Below, one piece after another: positions 1-8,165 of a DNA stretch of 64,000 nt (positions within the stretch are counted from its first letter, which is position 1; each line of letters begins with the position of its first letter). Source of the stretch: Lachnospiraceae bacterium (GTDB lineage: Bacteria > Bacillota > Clostridia > Lachnospirales > Lachnospiraceae); contig JAFYMC010000029.1 in NCBI GenBank assembly GCA_017556805.1, positions 38,463 through 102,462 on the forward strand, in the 5' to 3' direction. The translations under genes were made by a program, and so were the position numbers. Under the pieces are notes generated by a model, which did not search any database, was not told the origin of the DNA, and saw nothing but the letters and a program-made list of their open reading frames with translations.

Positions 1-1
1 T

Positions 2-784
2 AAGTATGGTGCAGATATGAACGTTACTATTAACCTTACCTTTGATGCAGATGCAGGCAAGGAAGAGGCTAAGCTTGGTACCGCTGCAACCTACGATATG
101 ACCGCAGATTCTCCGGGTGGTATTACTACTCCGGCAGAGTATGACTTAAAGCTTCAGACCGGTAAGGAATATACCGCAGAAGACATCGAGAAGATTCTTG
201 CAGAGGCAGGTCTTGATGTAGATGTTACCTTAAGTGGTGTAGACGGTGCTCCGGATGAGCCGAATACCGTTATGGTTTCTTCTGCTGATGCAGCAGCAAC
301 CACTATCACCTTAGCAGGTGGTACCGGTATCGGTGACGAGGATGCTTACCTTGGTCAGGCTAACTACGATGTAACTTCCGCAAGCGGCGGTATGAAGCTT
401 CAGGTTGGTGCTAACGAAGGTCAGACCATCAGCTTCAATATCGATGATATGAGCGCTCTTTCCCTTGGTGTAAACGGTACCAATGTACGCGTTGACGATC
501 AGGAGAAGGCAGCTAGCTCCATCAGTGCTATCGACGGCGCTATTGAGAAGGTTTCCAAGCAGCGTTCTGCTCTCGGTGCTATCCAGAACCGTCTTGAGCA
601 CACCATTGCAAACCTCGACGTTGCAGCTGAGAACCTGCAGACCGCAGAGTCCAGAATCCGTGACGTTGACATGGCTAAGGAAATGGTTGAGTACAGCAAG
701 AACAACATCCTGTCTCAGGCTTCCCAGTCCATGCTGGCTCAGGCTAACCAGTCTAACCAGGGCGTTCTTTCCTTACTTGGCTAA
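2..784 (+). CDS. fliC: Flagellin, C-terminal part (5' end outside window)
   Basis: The reading frame is open from the first bases, so the start lies upstream; the ATG at 17 is internal. Flagellin is the secreted subunit of the flagellar filament. The last ~90 residues form the conserved D1/D0 helical end (ASSISAIDGAIEKVSKQRSA, then LGAIQNRLEHTIANL, then SRIRDVDMAKEMVEYSK, ending QGVLSLLG). The preceding part, rich in Thr, Gly and Asp, is the variable surface domain. Codons ending in C or T (aac, ggt, gac) dominate, as in strongly expressed genes. A terminator follows directly. Confidence 0.97.
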   Translation, partial: KYGADMNVTINLTFDADAGKEEAKLGTAATYDMTADSPGGITTPAEYDLKLQTGKEYTAEDIEKILAEAGLDVDVTLSGVDGAPDEPNTVMVSSADAAATTITLAGGTGIGDEDAYLGQANYDVTSASGGMKLQVGANEGQTISFNIDDMSALSLGVNGTNVRVDDQEKAASSISAIDGAIEKVSKQRSALGAIQNRLEHTIANLDVAAENLQTAESRIRDVDMAKEMVEYSKNNILSQASQSMLAQANQSNQGVLSLLG

Positions 785-825
785 TAGCTTGGCGGGATAA
801 ACGCAACATACACATAAGATTTTTC

Positions 826-865
826 GGAGGGGCCCCGCACCTAGGAGTGGGGCTCCTCTTTCATT
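826..865 (+). terminator. Rho-independent terminator after flagellin
   Basis: A GC-rich inverted repeat (GGAGGGGCCCC...GTGGGGCTCCTC) starts 42 bases after the flagellin stop and is followed by a T-rich run. It separates flagellin from the glycosyltransferase gene. Confidence 0.85.
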
Positions 866-941
866 TGTAAAAAAGCTAAGTATTCCCCCTTCTTTTGTCG
901 ATATATATCTATAAGGTGAACTATGTCCAAAGGGGGATTTT

Positions 942-2852
942 ATGGAGAAAAAACGACCGATTTTAAGCATCTCCATGTTGGTTTCCAACAATCGGAGAGA
1001 TACCATAGAAAAGTGTATGGAGTCCCTGGTACCGCTTATGAAGGAGGTGCCGACGGAGCTCATTATTGTGGATACGGGGTGTACCGACGGTTCCGTGGAT
1101 ATTGCGAGGAAATATGCGGATAAGGTGGTGCAGTTTACCTGGTGTAAGGATTTTTCCGCGGCCCGGAATGCAGGTCTTTCCGAATGTACCGGTGAATGGT
1201 TTTTATATTTGGATGATGATGAATGGTTTGAGGATGTATCGGAGCTGATTGCATTTCTGAAGAGCGATGCGAAGAATCACTGCGATGCAGTGTGGTATAT
1301 ACAACGAAATTATGACAATTTTGAAGGCACGGCATATAACGATACCTTTGTGGGACGTATGGTGAAGCTGACACCGGAGACAAAGTTTTGCGGGAAGATT
1401 CACGAGTGGCTGGAGCCGGTGCCGCGTATGATTAAGAGGACAGGGGCGTATGTACATCATTATGGATATGTGTACAAGAGTGAAGAAGATCGTTTGAAGC
1501 ATTTGGAACGGAATCTTACCCTTGAGGAAGAAGCGGTACGGGAGAATCCAAAGGACATCCGCATGTGTTGCCAGATGGTGCAGGAGTACCGGGCGGCAAG
1601 ACGATACGAGGATGCGGAAAAGCTTGCAAGAGAGACATTAAAAAATACAGAGTATGAAGTGACCAATTCCTTTGTGCAGTATTTGATGCTGGTGATTCCG
1701 CGGATTTACAGGGAGCAGGAGAGGTATGTGGATGCCATTGCTGCCTTTGAAACGTTGGAACAAACGGCGGTACTGTTACACCAGACAAAGCAGGGACTGT
1801 ATTATGAAAAAGCGCTGACCTACGGTTTTTTAAAGCAAAATGAAAACTTAATACAGACCTATTTAAAGTATTTGATGGAACTTACTGTTTTGCCGAAAGA
1901 GGGAGAGCCGATGGAGCACCCGGTAATGGATTTTGTTCAGTATCAGTCGGTTTTCTTTGTACAGCGGGCAGTGGAGTATGCGGTAAAAAATATGATTGCC
2001 GATGATTTGTACGCCTATGTGGAAGAAGTATACGGGTGGATTGACTGGGAGAAGACGGCGCAACCGAAGGAGATGTTACTGGGGCTGTTCCGATGCTATA
2101 AGGAGACCGGGAATGTAGGCTTATTGTCAAAGCATGTACAGGCATTTCTTCGTAATCCGGAGTTGGAGCAGATGCTCTATGGAGCGGTACATTCTTTCTA
2201 CGAGGAGTGTCCGGAAAGTAGGGATGCATTCCTTGAGGACTTGGAATCTTTAAAGGTACAATCCGGGAATTTCCCGTTTTTCCATCTGCTCTATACGGAA
2301 AAACAGGGGACTACTACGGAGCAGGATATCAGAAATTATTACGAAAAAAGCGACCGGAAGTATGACGAAGAGGTGGCAATGCTACTCCTTGGAAAAGCGG
2401 AGAAGAAACTGATGCAGTATAGTGAGCAGAAGAGAATCGGTGCGATTACCGGAGCGATGAAAGAATATATTGCCAGGGCAAAGACCTATGCGGATGCGGC
2501 ATACGGTCCGGCGTTTTGGACAAATGCGGAGTGCGCTGTCGGGGAACAGTATTTAGAAATTCCGGGAGAAATCAACTTTGCTCGGACAATGGACGGCGTT
2601 CTTTCGGTAGAGGGCGGTGCTGTATTTGCCGCCGGTGTGAAGGAGGCACTGAAGTATCATTCGGCTATGCTGCCTGCAATTCGGGCGCTCCTAGAGGAGA
2701 GAGAAGTTCTTTCTCTGGCAAAGCAGTTAAAGGCTGTGGCAAAGGCGCAGTTGACGGAAGGAAAGACCGAGGAGGCGAAGGCAATTCTTTCCGAGCTGGC
2801 AATGATGTTGCCGGAGGATGAGGAAGTAAAGGAGTTGTTGGGAAAGATTTGA
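942..2852 (+). CDS. GT-A family 2 glycosyltransferase with TPR-like C-terminus
   Basis: 636 aa. Residues 1-230 are a family 2 glycosyltransferase: SISMLVSNNRRDTI strand, TELIIVDTGCTDGS nucleotide-binding region, and a DDDEWFED segment carrying the DXD-type metal site. The remaining ~400 residues are helical with TPR-like spacing (NPKDIRMCCQMVQEYRAARR). No membrane segment is seen, so it is probably cytoplasmic. AGGGGG before ATG 942 supports the start. It follows flagellin, and GT2-TPR proteins beside flagellin genes often modify flagellin; that role is inferred from position only. The C-terminal part could also serve mainly in protein binding. Confidence 0.88.
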   Translation: MEKKRPILSISMLVSNNRRDTIEKCMESLVPLMKEVPTELIIVDTGCTDGSVDIARKYADKVVQFTWCKDFSAARNAGLSECTGEWFLYLDDDEWFEDVSELIAFLKSDAKNHCDAVWYIQRNYDNFEGTAYNDTFVGRMVKLTPETKFCGKIHEWLEPVPRMIKRTGAYVHHYGYVYKSEEDRLKHLERNLTLEEEAVRENPKDIRMCCQMVQEYRAARRYEDAEKLARETLKNTEYEVTNSFVQYLMLVIPRIYREQERYVDAIAAFETLEQTAVLLHQTKQGLYYEKALTYGFLKQNENLIQTYLKYLMELTVLPKEGEPMEHPVMDFVQYQSVFFVQRAVEYAVKNMIADDLYAYVEEVYGWIDWEKTAQPKEMLLGLFRCYKETGNVGLLSKHVQAFLRNPELEQMLYGAVHSFYEECPESRDAFLEDLESLKVQSGNFPFFHLLYTEKQGTTTEQDIRNYYEKSDRKYDEEVAMLLLGKAEKKLMQYSEQKRIGAITGAMKEYIARAKTYADAAYGPAFWTNAECAVGEQYLEIPGEINFARTMDGVLSVEGGAVFAAGVKEALKYHSAMLPAIRALLEEREVLSLAKQLKAVAKAQLTEGKTEEAKAILSELAMMLPEDEEVKELLGKI

Positions 2853-2873
2853 TTTATGTGAAAGAATGCATGG

Positions 2874-2932
2874 AAACTCCCCGTGGTGTCGAATGAAATG
2901 GTGATTTTGACGCCTACGGGGAGTTGCTTTTG
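2874..2932 (+). terminator. Rho-independent terminator
   Basis: Long hairpin with outer arms AACTCCCCGT/ACGGGGAGTT, inner pairing GGTGTCGAA/TTTGACGCC, then a T-rich tail. It ends the glycosyltransferase transcript. Confidence 0.85.
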
Positions 2933-3008
2933 AGTGCTTCGATTATTTTGTGTCCCTGGCATGGAGAACTTTGGCCCGCCTCACGTTGGAGAAGAAACCT
3001 CCGATTCG

Positions 3009-3479
3009 TTATGCCTTTTTTGCTTCTGATTCTACTTGCTTGATTTTTTGAAGTATGAGTCCGGAGGATAGTCGAAAATCCTCTATGGCGCGTTGAGCGT
3101 TACTGTTAGCTAAAAGCGCATTTTCTCGTGATTTTTGAGCATTGTCTGTGGCTTGACGGAGAAGGTCATATGCCTGAGAAATGATGCTGTCAGACGGAGA
3201 ATCATCGGATTTGATTATTTCTAAGAGCTTTTCAACTATGAGGGCATTACTTATAGTTAAGTTAGAAATATCCATGGCCAAAAGAGCATTTTTTCTGGCG
3301 TATTCAACATAGTCATAAGCGTTTACTTTTGCTTCTGCGAGTGCAGCTCGTAGTTCTAAGGAATGACGAATTTGAGTGGCCCTATTTGCCCCTTCATAGA
3401 ACGTTTCTAAGGAAAGCTCTTTAGTAGAGAACGCTATTGTTTCCAGGGCAGTGTTACTACATGTGTTTTTGTGTGACAT
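3009..3479 (-). CDS. Hypothetical helical protein, downstream of Xre regulator
   Basis: 156 aa from the ATG at 3479, which has GAAGGGAG upstream; the frame stays open further upstream without a better site. The protein is Ala/Glu/Asn-rich and predicted almost wholly helical (ALAEAKVNAYDYVEYARKNA, then NAQKSRENALLANSNAQRAI), with heptad-like spacing suggesting a coiled coil. No signal peptide or membrane segment. It starts 13 bases after the Xre regulator's stop, so the two are likely co-transcribed. Family not recognised; it may act as a partner of the regulator. Confidence 0.7.
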   Translation of the reverse strand: MSHKNTCSNTALETIAFSTKELSLETFYEGANRATQIRHSLELRAALAEAKVNAYDYVEYARKNALLAMDISNLTISNALIVEKLLEIIKSDDSPSDSIISQAYDLLRQATDNAQKSRENALLANSNAQRAIEDFRLSSGLILQKIKQVESEAKKA

Positions 3480-3492
3480 ATGAATGCTCCCT

Positions 3493-3828
3493 TCATTTGT
3501 ATTGAAAATAGTTGTGATACATTTGCAGATGCTCAGCTGAAGTACAAGGAGAATCTGATACACAGAAGGCGTCCTGGGTAACAGGAATTAGTAAATCATC
3601 GATAGGTGTATTCAGTAAAAGGCTAAGTGCAAATAGGTGATCAATGGAAGGTAGAATCTTTCCTTGAAACCAACGGTATACCGGTTGTGGGCAGGAAAGG
3701 TGTAATCTTTCCTGAACGGTATGCACAGAGTAGCCTTTATTAAGGATATGCTGTTTCAGATTCTTTCCTGTTTTCTTCATATCAATAATCGGTTTTTTGT
3801 TTTGAAATAGATAGTTGGCTGTAATCAA
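3493..3828 (-). CDS. Xre-family helix-turn-helix regulator
   Basis: About 111 aa. Residues near KNLKQHILNKGYSVHTVQER through QPVYRWFQGKILPSIDHLFA form a Cro/C1-type HTH. Related Clostridial proteins share the QPVYRWF...LPSIDHL core. An ATG at 3858 lacks a ribosome site, whereas AAAGGAGG lies just inside and points to the in-frame TTG at 3828, so I chose that; the DNA-binding part is unaffected. A dyad (3900-3916) upstream is a plausible operator for self-regulation. The next gene follows after 13 bases. Confidence 0.8.
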   Translation of the reverse strand: MITANYLFQNKKPIIDMKKTGKNLKQHILNKGYSVHTVQERLHLSCPQPVYRWFQGKILPSIDHLFALSLLLNTPIDDLLIPVTQDAFCVSDSPCTSAEHLQMYHNYFQYK

Positions 3829-3899
3829 TGTTTCGGAATCCTCCTTTGCAGGTATCATGATTATAGAAAGAGTTTATCATAGACTTTTTGTTTTTGTCA

Positions 3900-3916
3900 T
3901 TGGACAGATAGTCCAA
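3900..3916. promoter_or_regulatory. Putative Xre operator (TTGGAC-N5-GTCCAA)
   Basis: Perfect 6-bp inverted repeat with a 5-base spacer, upstream of the Xre gene. On the minus strand a TATGAT -10 sequence lies about 18 bases downstream, so a bound dimer would cover the -35 region. Confidence 0.5.
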
Positions 3917-3941
3917 AAACGACATTTCAAAAAAATTACAA

Positions 3942-3976
3942 AAACGAGGCTGTGTCTTAACGATACAACCCCGTTT
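3942..3976. terminator. Bidirectional hairpin terminator
   Basis: AACGAGGCTGTGTC pairs with GATACAACCCCGTT around a 5-base loop. A-rich sequence lies on the left and TTTT on the right, so it can end transcription in both directions. The rest of 3859-4105 holds nothing else I recognise. Confidence 0.7.
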
Positions 3977-4105
3977 TATAAATCTTCGGTCAGCTCAATT
4001 TTTAACTTGAAGTTCCTGCTGCATCTGTGTATACAGTGGAAGGATCGCCTCCCAGGTGTCAGCTTTGAACAATCGTGCCTAGTGGTTATGTGTTCAGTAT
4101 GAGCT

Positions 4106-4977
4106 TTATGCAGGATTTACAAGTTCCTGTTTGGTTTCGTTCAACAGATTTCGGAAGTCTTCTAACGAGAGTTCCAGCTGTTCTGCACCGTTCTCGGCGG
4201 AAAGAGCACCTTTACGAACCAAATCGCAAATCATTTCCTTTACGTATTCCTTTGCATATTCTTTTGCGAAATCTTCTACAAGCTTGCACATAGTGTTCAC
4301 CTCCGATTCGTTGTTTTTTAAATCATGTACTCGATTTGTCAGTCTGCGAAATTATCATTTTGTCCTTGGCTGTTCTTAAAGAATTCCATCAGCTCTGCGA
4401 CATCGTCGTCTTCTGCTTCTGCATCAACCTCTTTGCTTGCGATGACATAGATGAGATGTTCTCTGTCATGAATTGAAACGGATGCTCCTTTATCGCGGAA
4501 CGAACGCTCGATATGATAGAGGCGTCTTCTTCTGTTGAAAACATCAAATTTTGATATGTAGATGATATACACATCGTTTAGTTTTTCGTAATTTTCGCCC
4601 GGTTCCGAGACGTTCGCTGTGATACAGGAAGCATTATAGCGTACACGTTTCGCGTGGTTATCCTTATCTTCTTTTTGCACTTCTACATTAATGTTTCTGC
4701 CGTCTCCGGTAACACAAAGGGCGTCCAGTCGTACCGACCTGCCATATAAGTTTTTGATAGAATTCTGCGGAATCAACTTCGTGACGACCAACTCCGGATC
4801 GTGCAGTATAATCCGGAGAATATCTTCTACTGCATCCTTGTCCTTTGCAACCATCTCGAAGAAGCTGTCGTCAAAAACATTAAACTTTTGAACGTATTTT
4901 TTCTTTTCTTCCAGTGTTGTGAGAATAACGCTCTCCTCCTTTATTATATCTTGTTTCTGTACTTTATGCAATGACAT
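4106..4977 (-). pseudogene. PD-(D/E)XK nuclease/Rpn-YhgA-type protein, frameshifted
   Basis: Two adjacent frames belong to one gene. Frame A (4977-4339) has the family's N-terminal part (KKKYVQKFNVFDDSFFEMVA) and nuclease strands (RSVRLDALCVTGDGRNINVE and VQ), with Asp and Glu-x-Gln of the PD-(D/E)XK core. It stops after NDNFAD. The other frame reads RRLTNRVHDLKNNESEVNTM through the stop into MCKLVEDFAKEYAKE, the usual helical C-terminus. One missing C near 4345 (TTCGC for TTCCGC) explains the break. The strong AAAGGAGG at 4931-4942 is followed by no in-frame ATG, GTG or TTG, so the start may also be damaged. Members are recombination-promoting nuclease-like proteins. Confidence 0.8.
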
Positions 4978-5263
4978 TTCTCGTTTCCATGGAATACTTG
5001 GCAGAATTCCGCCGAAGAATCAGAGCGACCTTTATGCCCTGACATGCGCGCTGTGTCGGAAGGACACTGTTTTGATATGTATTCAGTATACCATAGGATG
5101 TAGTAACACACCATCTCGGAAAATCTTATAAAGTTTCTGAAGGATTTTGGTGGTTTTGCACAAGGGTTGACACATGGGGAAAATGCAGCGAAAACCGCAT
5201 GGTTAGCGGGTTATACCCACTGAATCCTTATTTTTCTCAATAAAACTTTAATAATCTAATGTC
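4978..5263. other. Intergenic stretch without recognised gene
   Basis: No credible reading frame or strong hairpin on either strand. It separates the broken minus-strand gene from the promoter of the popT-znu operon. Confidence 0.5.
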
Positions 5264-5305
5264 TTGAACAATCCCCATATTTGTGTATAATGGATTATGG
5301 GGATT
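5264..5305 (+). promoter_or_regulatory. Promoter with overlapping 10-bp dyad, popT-znuACB operon
   Basis: TTGAAC (5264-5269) and TATAAT (5286-5291) are 16 bases apart. A perfect 10-bp inverted repeat, AATCCCCATA (5270-5279) and TATGGGGATT (5296-5305), brackets the -10 box. It lies at or before the expected transcription start, so it is more likely a repressor operator than an RNA hairpin. The zinc genes downstream suggest a metal-responsive repressor, but spacing differs from the compact Bacillus Zur box. Confidence 0.7.
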
Positions 5306-5362
5306 TGTCTTTTTGTGTGTAGATAAAGAGCATCTCTGAAAACAACCAAGGAGTATAAACCG

Positions 5363-6322
5363 ATGAATTTTATTTTAGACATTATCCGCGGTGCGGTGAT
5401 CGGTATCGCCAATATTATTCCGGGTGTCAGCGGAGGTACCATGATGGTGACCATGGGCATTTATGACAAGCTGATCGGGTCCATTACCGGGATTGTAAAG
5501 AATTTTAAGAAGAGTATTAAGACGCTGTTTCCGTATATTATCGGTATGGCGGTGGGCATCGGAGCCTTTGCGTTTTTGTTGACGAAGGTGCTGCTTGTTA
5601 AGGCGCCGCTTCCGACGGCGTTTGCCTTTATCGGTCTCATCGTGGGCGGTGTACCGGTGCTGGTAAAGAAGGCGGTACAGGCCGGAAGTAAGAATGCTAC
5701 AGAGTGCGAAGTAACAGAAGGTGTGACTGAGACAACATCGGAAAATGCCAAGGCAGAGAAGACGGCAGCAGGTTCGACTACTACCAAGAAGCCTCACCTT
5801 GCTCTTTGCATCCTTATCTTTGCCCTCTTCTTTGCACTGATTATCGGCATGCAGTTTATGGGCGAAGGTGCGGATAAGAGTGTAACCTTTTCCGTAGGAA
5901 CGGTGCTTGTTATGGTGATTATGGGTGTGTTGGCAGCGGCGGCTATGGTAATTCCGGGTGTCAGCGGTTCGTTGCTTTTGTTGGCTTTCGGTTATTATAA
6001 TGCGGTAACCGGCGCGGTAACAGATTTTATTTCTGCGGTGTTTGATTTTGATATTCCGACGGCGTGGGACAAATTCCTGATTTTGTTCCCGTTCGGTATC
6101 GGTGTGTTACTTGGTATTTTCTTTGTGGCAAAGTTAATCGAGTGGTTGCTTAAAAAGCATGAGAGACTGACCTATTGCGGTATTTTGGGACTTGTGTGTG
6201 CATCTCCGATTCCGGTATTTATGAATGCATTGGGCGGAGCAATCGGTGCGGTGGCAGTGATTGCCAGTGTGATTACCTTCGGAGCCGGTTTTGCGGTGGC
6301 TTATGTGATGGGAAGAGAGTAA
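5363..6322 (+). CDS. popT: DUF368 polyprenyl-phosphate transporter
   Basis: 319 aa membrane protein of the DUF368 family, shown in other bacteria (PopT) to return undecaprenyl phosphate across the membrane for reuse in wall synthesis. Two copies of the signature PGVSG (residues 20-24 and 198-202) lie in re-entrant hydrophobic segments, as expected for the inverted-repeat fold. A charged cytoplasmic or external loop near residues 112-148 (ECEVTEGVTETTSENAKAEK) divides the halves. The stop is 1 base before znuA, so translation is coupled to zinc uptake genes. Function is by family; the link to zinc is inferred. Confidence 0.9.
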   Translation: MNFILDIIRGAVIGIANIIPGVSGGTMMVTMGIYDKLIGSITGIVKNFKKSIKTLFPYIIGMAVGIGAFAFLLTKVLLVKAPLPTAFAFIGLIVGGVPVLVKKAVQAGSKNATECEVTEGVTETTSENAKAEKTAAGSTTTKKPHLALCILIFALFFALIIGMQFMGEGADKSVTFSVGTVLVMVIMGVLAAAAMVIPGVSGSLLLLAFGYYNAVTGAVTDFISAVFDFDIPTAWDKFLILFPFGIGVLLGIFFVAKLIEWLLKKHERLTYCGILGLVCASPIPVFMNALGGAIGAVAVIASVITFGAGFAVAYVMGRE

Positions 6323-6323
6323 G

Positions 6324-7358
6324 ATGGCGAAGAGAAAAGCGTTATTTATGATTTGCCTGCTGGCGGTAGCCTTCGGACTGACGGCACTGGTGGCGGTATT
6401 GGCGGAAAAGGAAGAAACGTCCGATGGACTTCTTTGTGTGACTTCCTTTTATCCGGTGCAGCTTCTGGCGGAGTCGGTGACAGAGGGCGCAGAGGGCGTT
6501 ACGGTGCGGAATTTGACGGAGAGTCATTCCGGGTGTATTCACGATTATACGTTGACGACACAGGATATGCGATTGCTTTCTACAGCGGAACTGTTTTTGA
6601 TTAATGGTGGCGAGATGGAGCTGTTCCTTCAAAAGGCAGCGGAAGAATATAAGGATTTGGAAATCGTGGATACCTCCAAAGGGTATGCCTTTTTGGAGGG
6701 CGTAGAGCACAGTCATGAGCATGGTACGGAAGCGGCTGAGAGGGAAGAAGAGACGCATTCGGAAGAAGGCTGTACAGATCCGACCCACCATCATGAGGCG
6801 GATGGTCACGACGAAGATGCCCATGCCGGTCATTCTCACGCCATTAATGCCCATATTTGGATGGATATTGACGGGTATTTGTTGCAGCTTTCCCGGGTAG
6901 AGGAGGCTTTTGTGACGGCGGATCCGGCCCAGGCGGAGTTGTACCGGGCAAATGCGGAAGCGTGCCGCAAAGAGCTTGTAAAGCTAAAAGAGGAGTACAC
7001 GAATGCGGCAGAGTCCTTAAAGGGGAAGGAAACCGTGGTATTCCACGAAGGTTTCGTATACTTGTTACATATGCTGGGAATCGAAACGGTGCATTGTCTG
7101 CCGATGGACTCCGATACTCAGATTGCGGCCGGCGAAGCGGCGGAGATTACGGAGGAGTGCAGGCGTCACGGTATTACCGTGTTGTATGCGGAAGCGGATT
7201 ACGCCAAGTCGATAGAGGATACCTTTGGGGTGGAGATTTCCGGAGAGGTGGTTGTACTGGACCCGGTGACGGGAGGTTCCGGAACAGGCGTCTCTTACTA
7301 TTGTGAACTTATGCGTCAGAATTTAGATCGTATCAAGCAGACCTACGGTCTGCGGTAA
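6324..7358 (+). CDS. znuA: Zinc ABC transporter substrate-binding protein
   Basis: 344 aa cluster A-I solute-binding protein. An N-terminal hydrophobic segment (FMICLLAVAFGLTALVAVLA) is followed directly by mature sequence with no lipobox Cys, so it is anchored by an uncleaved helix or released. A long His/Glu/Asp-rich loop (about residues 130-172, e.g. DPTHHHEADGHDEDAHAGHS) before INAHIWMD is typical of zinc-binding ZnuA/AdcA. Further ligands are expected at FHEGFVYL and the C-terminal EADYAKS. It is followed by the ATPase and permease, giving the order ACB. Confidence 0.92.
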   Translation: MAKRKALFMICLLAVAFGLTALVAVLAEKEETSDGLLCVTSFYPVQLLAESVTEGAEGVTVRNLTESHSGCIHDYTLTTQDMRLLSTAELFLINGGEMELFLQKAAEEYKDLEIVDTSKGYAFLEGVEHSHEHGTEAAEREEETHSEEGCTDPTHHHEADGHDEDAHAGHSHAINAHIWMDIDGYLLQLSRVEEAFVTADPAQAELYRANAEACRKELVKLKEEYTNAAESLKGKETVVFHEGFVYLLHMLGIETVHCLPMDSDTQIAAGEAAEITEECRRHGITVLYAEADYAKSIEDTFGVEISGEVVVLDPVTGGSGTGVSYYCELMRQNLDRIKQTYGLR

Positions 7359-7367
7359 GGAGGAAGT

Positions 7368-8153
7368 ATGTTCGGCAGTTCGGATAAGAAAAAAAGGAAT
7401 AAAGAGTTGCGGAAGCGTGCCGGGCATCTTTCGGAACGGGCGGCATGCGGTCTCCATTGCATCAAAATGGAGGATATCGGCGTATACGCCGGAAAGACGC
7501 CCATTATCGAGCATGTAAATGTGCATATTCATTGCGGAAAGCTGACGGCGATTATCGGCAGAAACGGTGCGGGTAAGTCCACACTTATCAAAGCGATTCT
7601 CGGGGAAGTGGCCCATACGGGTACCATCGAATTCCGCGATATGAAGGAAAATAAGGTAAAGAAGTTAAAAATCGGTTATGTGCCGCAGCATTTGAACGTA
7701 AAGAAGGATGCACCGGTCAGTGTGTATGATTTGTTCGCCGGTTGTATCAGTAATGTGCCGGTGTTTTTGTATCGGAAAAAGACTTTGTACAATGAGATTT
7801 TAAATCGTTTGGCTTTGTTTGAGGCAGAGAATCTGATTGATAAGCGGTTGGGAGATTTGTCCGGCGGTGAGTTGCAGAGAGTGTTGTTATCCATCGCCTG
7901 TACCCCGGTGCCGAATCTGCTCTTGCTGGACGAACCGGTGTCCGGCGTGGACCGGAAGGGTATGGAACTGTTTTACCGGACCATCCACAATTTAAAGGAG
8001 AAGTACGATCTGTCCGTGATTTTGGTGTCCCATGACCTGACCTTGGTGAAGGAATATGCGGATTCTGTGATTTTGTTGGACAAGACCGTATTAAAGGAAG
8101 GGTCTCCGGAGGAAGTGATGGAAAGCGATGAGTTTCACGAGATTTTCGGATAG
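7368..8153 (+). CDS. znuC: Zinc ABC transporter ATP-binding protein
   Basis: 261 aa. Walker A GRNGAGKST, Q-loop YVPQHL, signature LSGGELQRV, Walker B LLLLDEPVSG and switch His in LVSHD are all present. A ~30-residue basic N-terminal extension (SSDKKKRNKELRKRAGHLSE) precedes the ATPase fold. AGGAGG precedes the ATG. It sits between znuA and znuB and powers zinc (possibly manganese) import. Confidence 0.92.
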   Translation: MFGSSDKKKRNKELRKRAGHLSERAACGLHCIKMEDIGVYAGKTPIIEHVNVHIHCGKLTAIIGRNGAGKSTLIKAILGEVAHTGTIEFRDMKENKVKKLKIGYVPQHLNVKKDAPVSVYDLFAGCISNVPVFLYRKKTLYNEILNRLALFEAENLIDKRLGDLSGGELQRVLLSIACTPVPNLLLLDEPVSGVDRKGMELFYRTIHNLKEKYDLSVILVSHDLTLVKEYADSVILLDKTVLKEGSPEEVMESDEFHEIFG

Positions 8154-8165
8154 GAGGCGCAGAAA

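Noticed and set aside
5270-5305. Rho-independent terminator before popT
   Set aside because: The dyad lies across the -10 box and has no T-run; the first transcribed base is near its right end.
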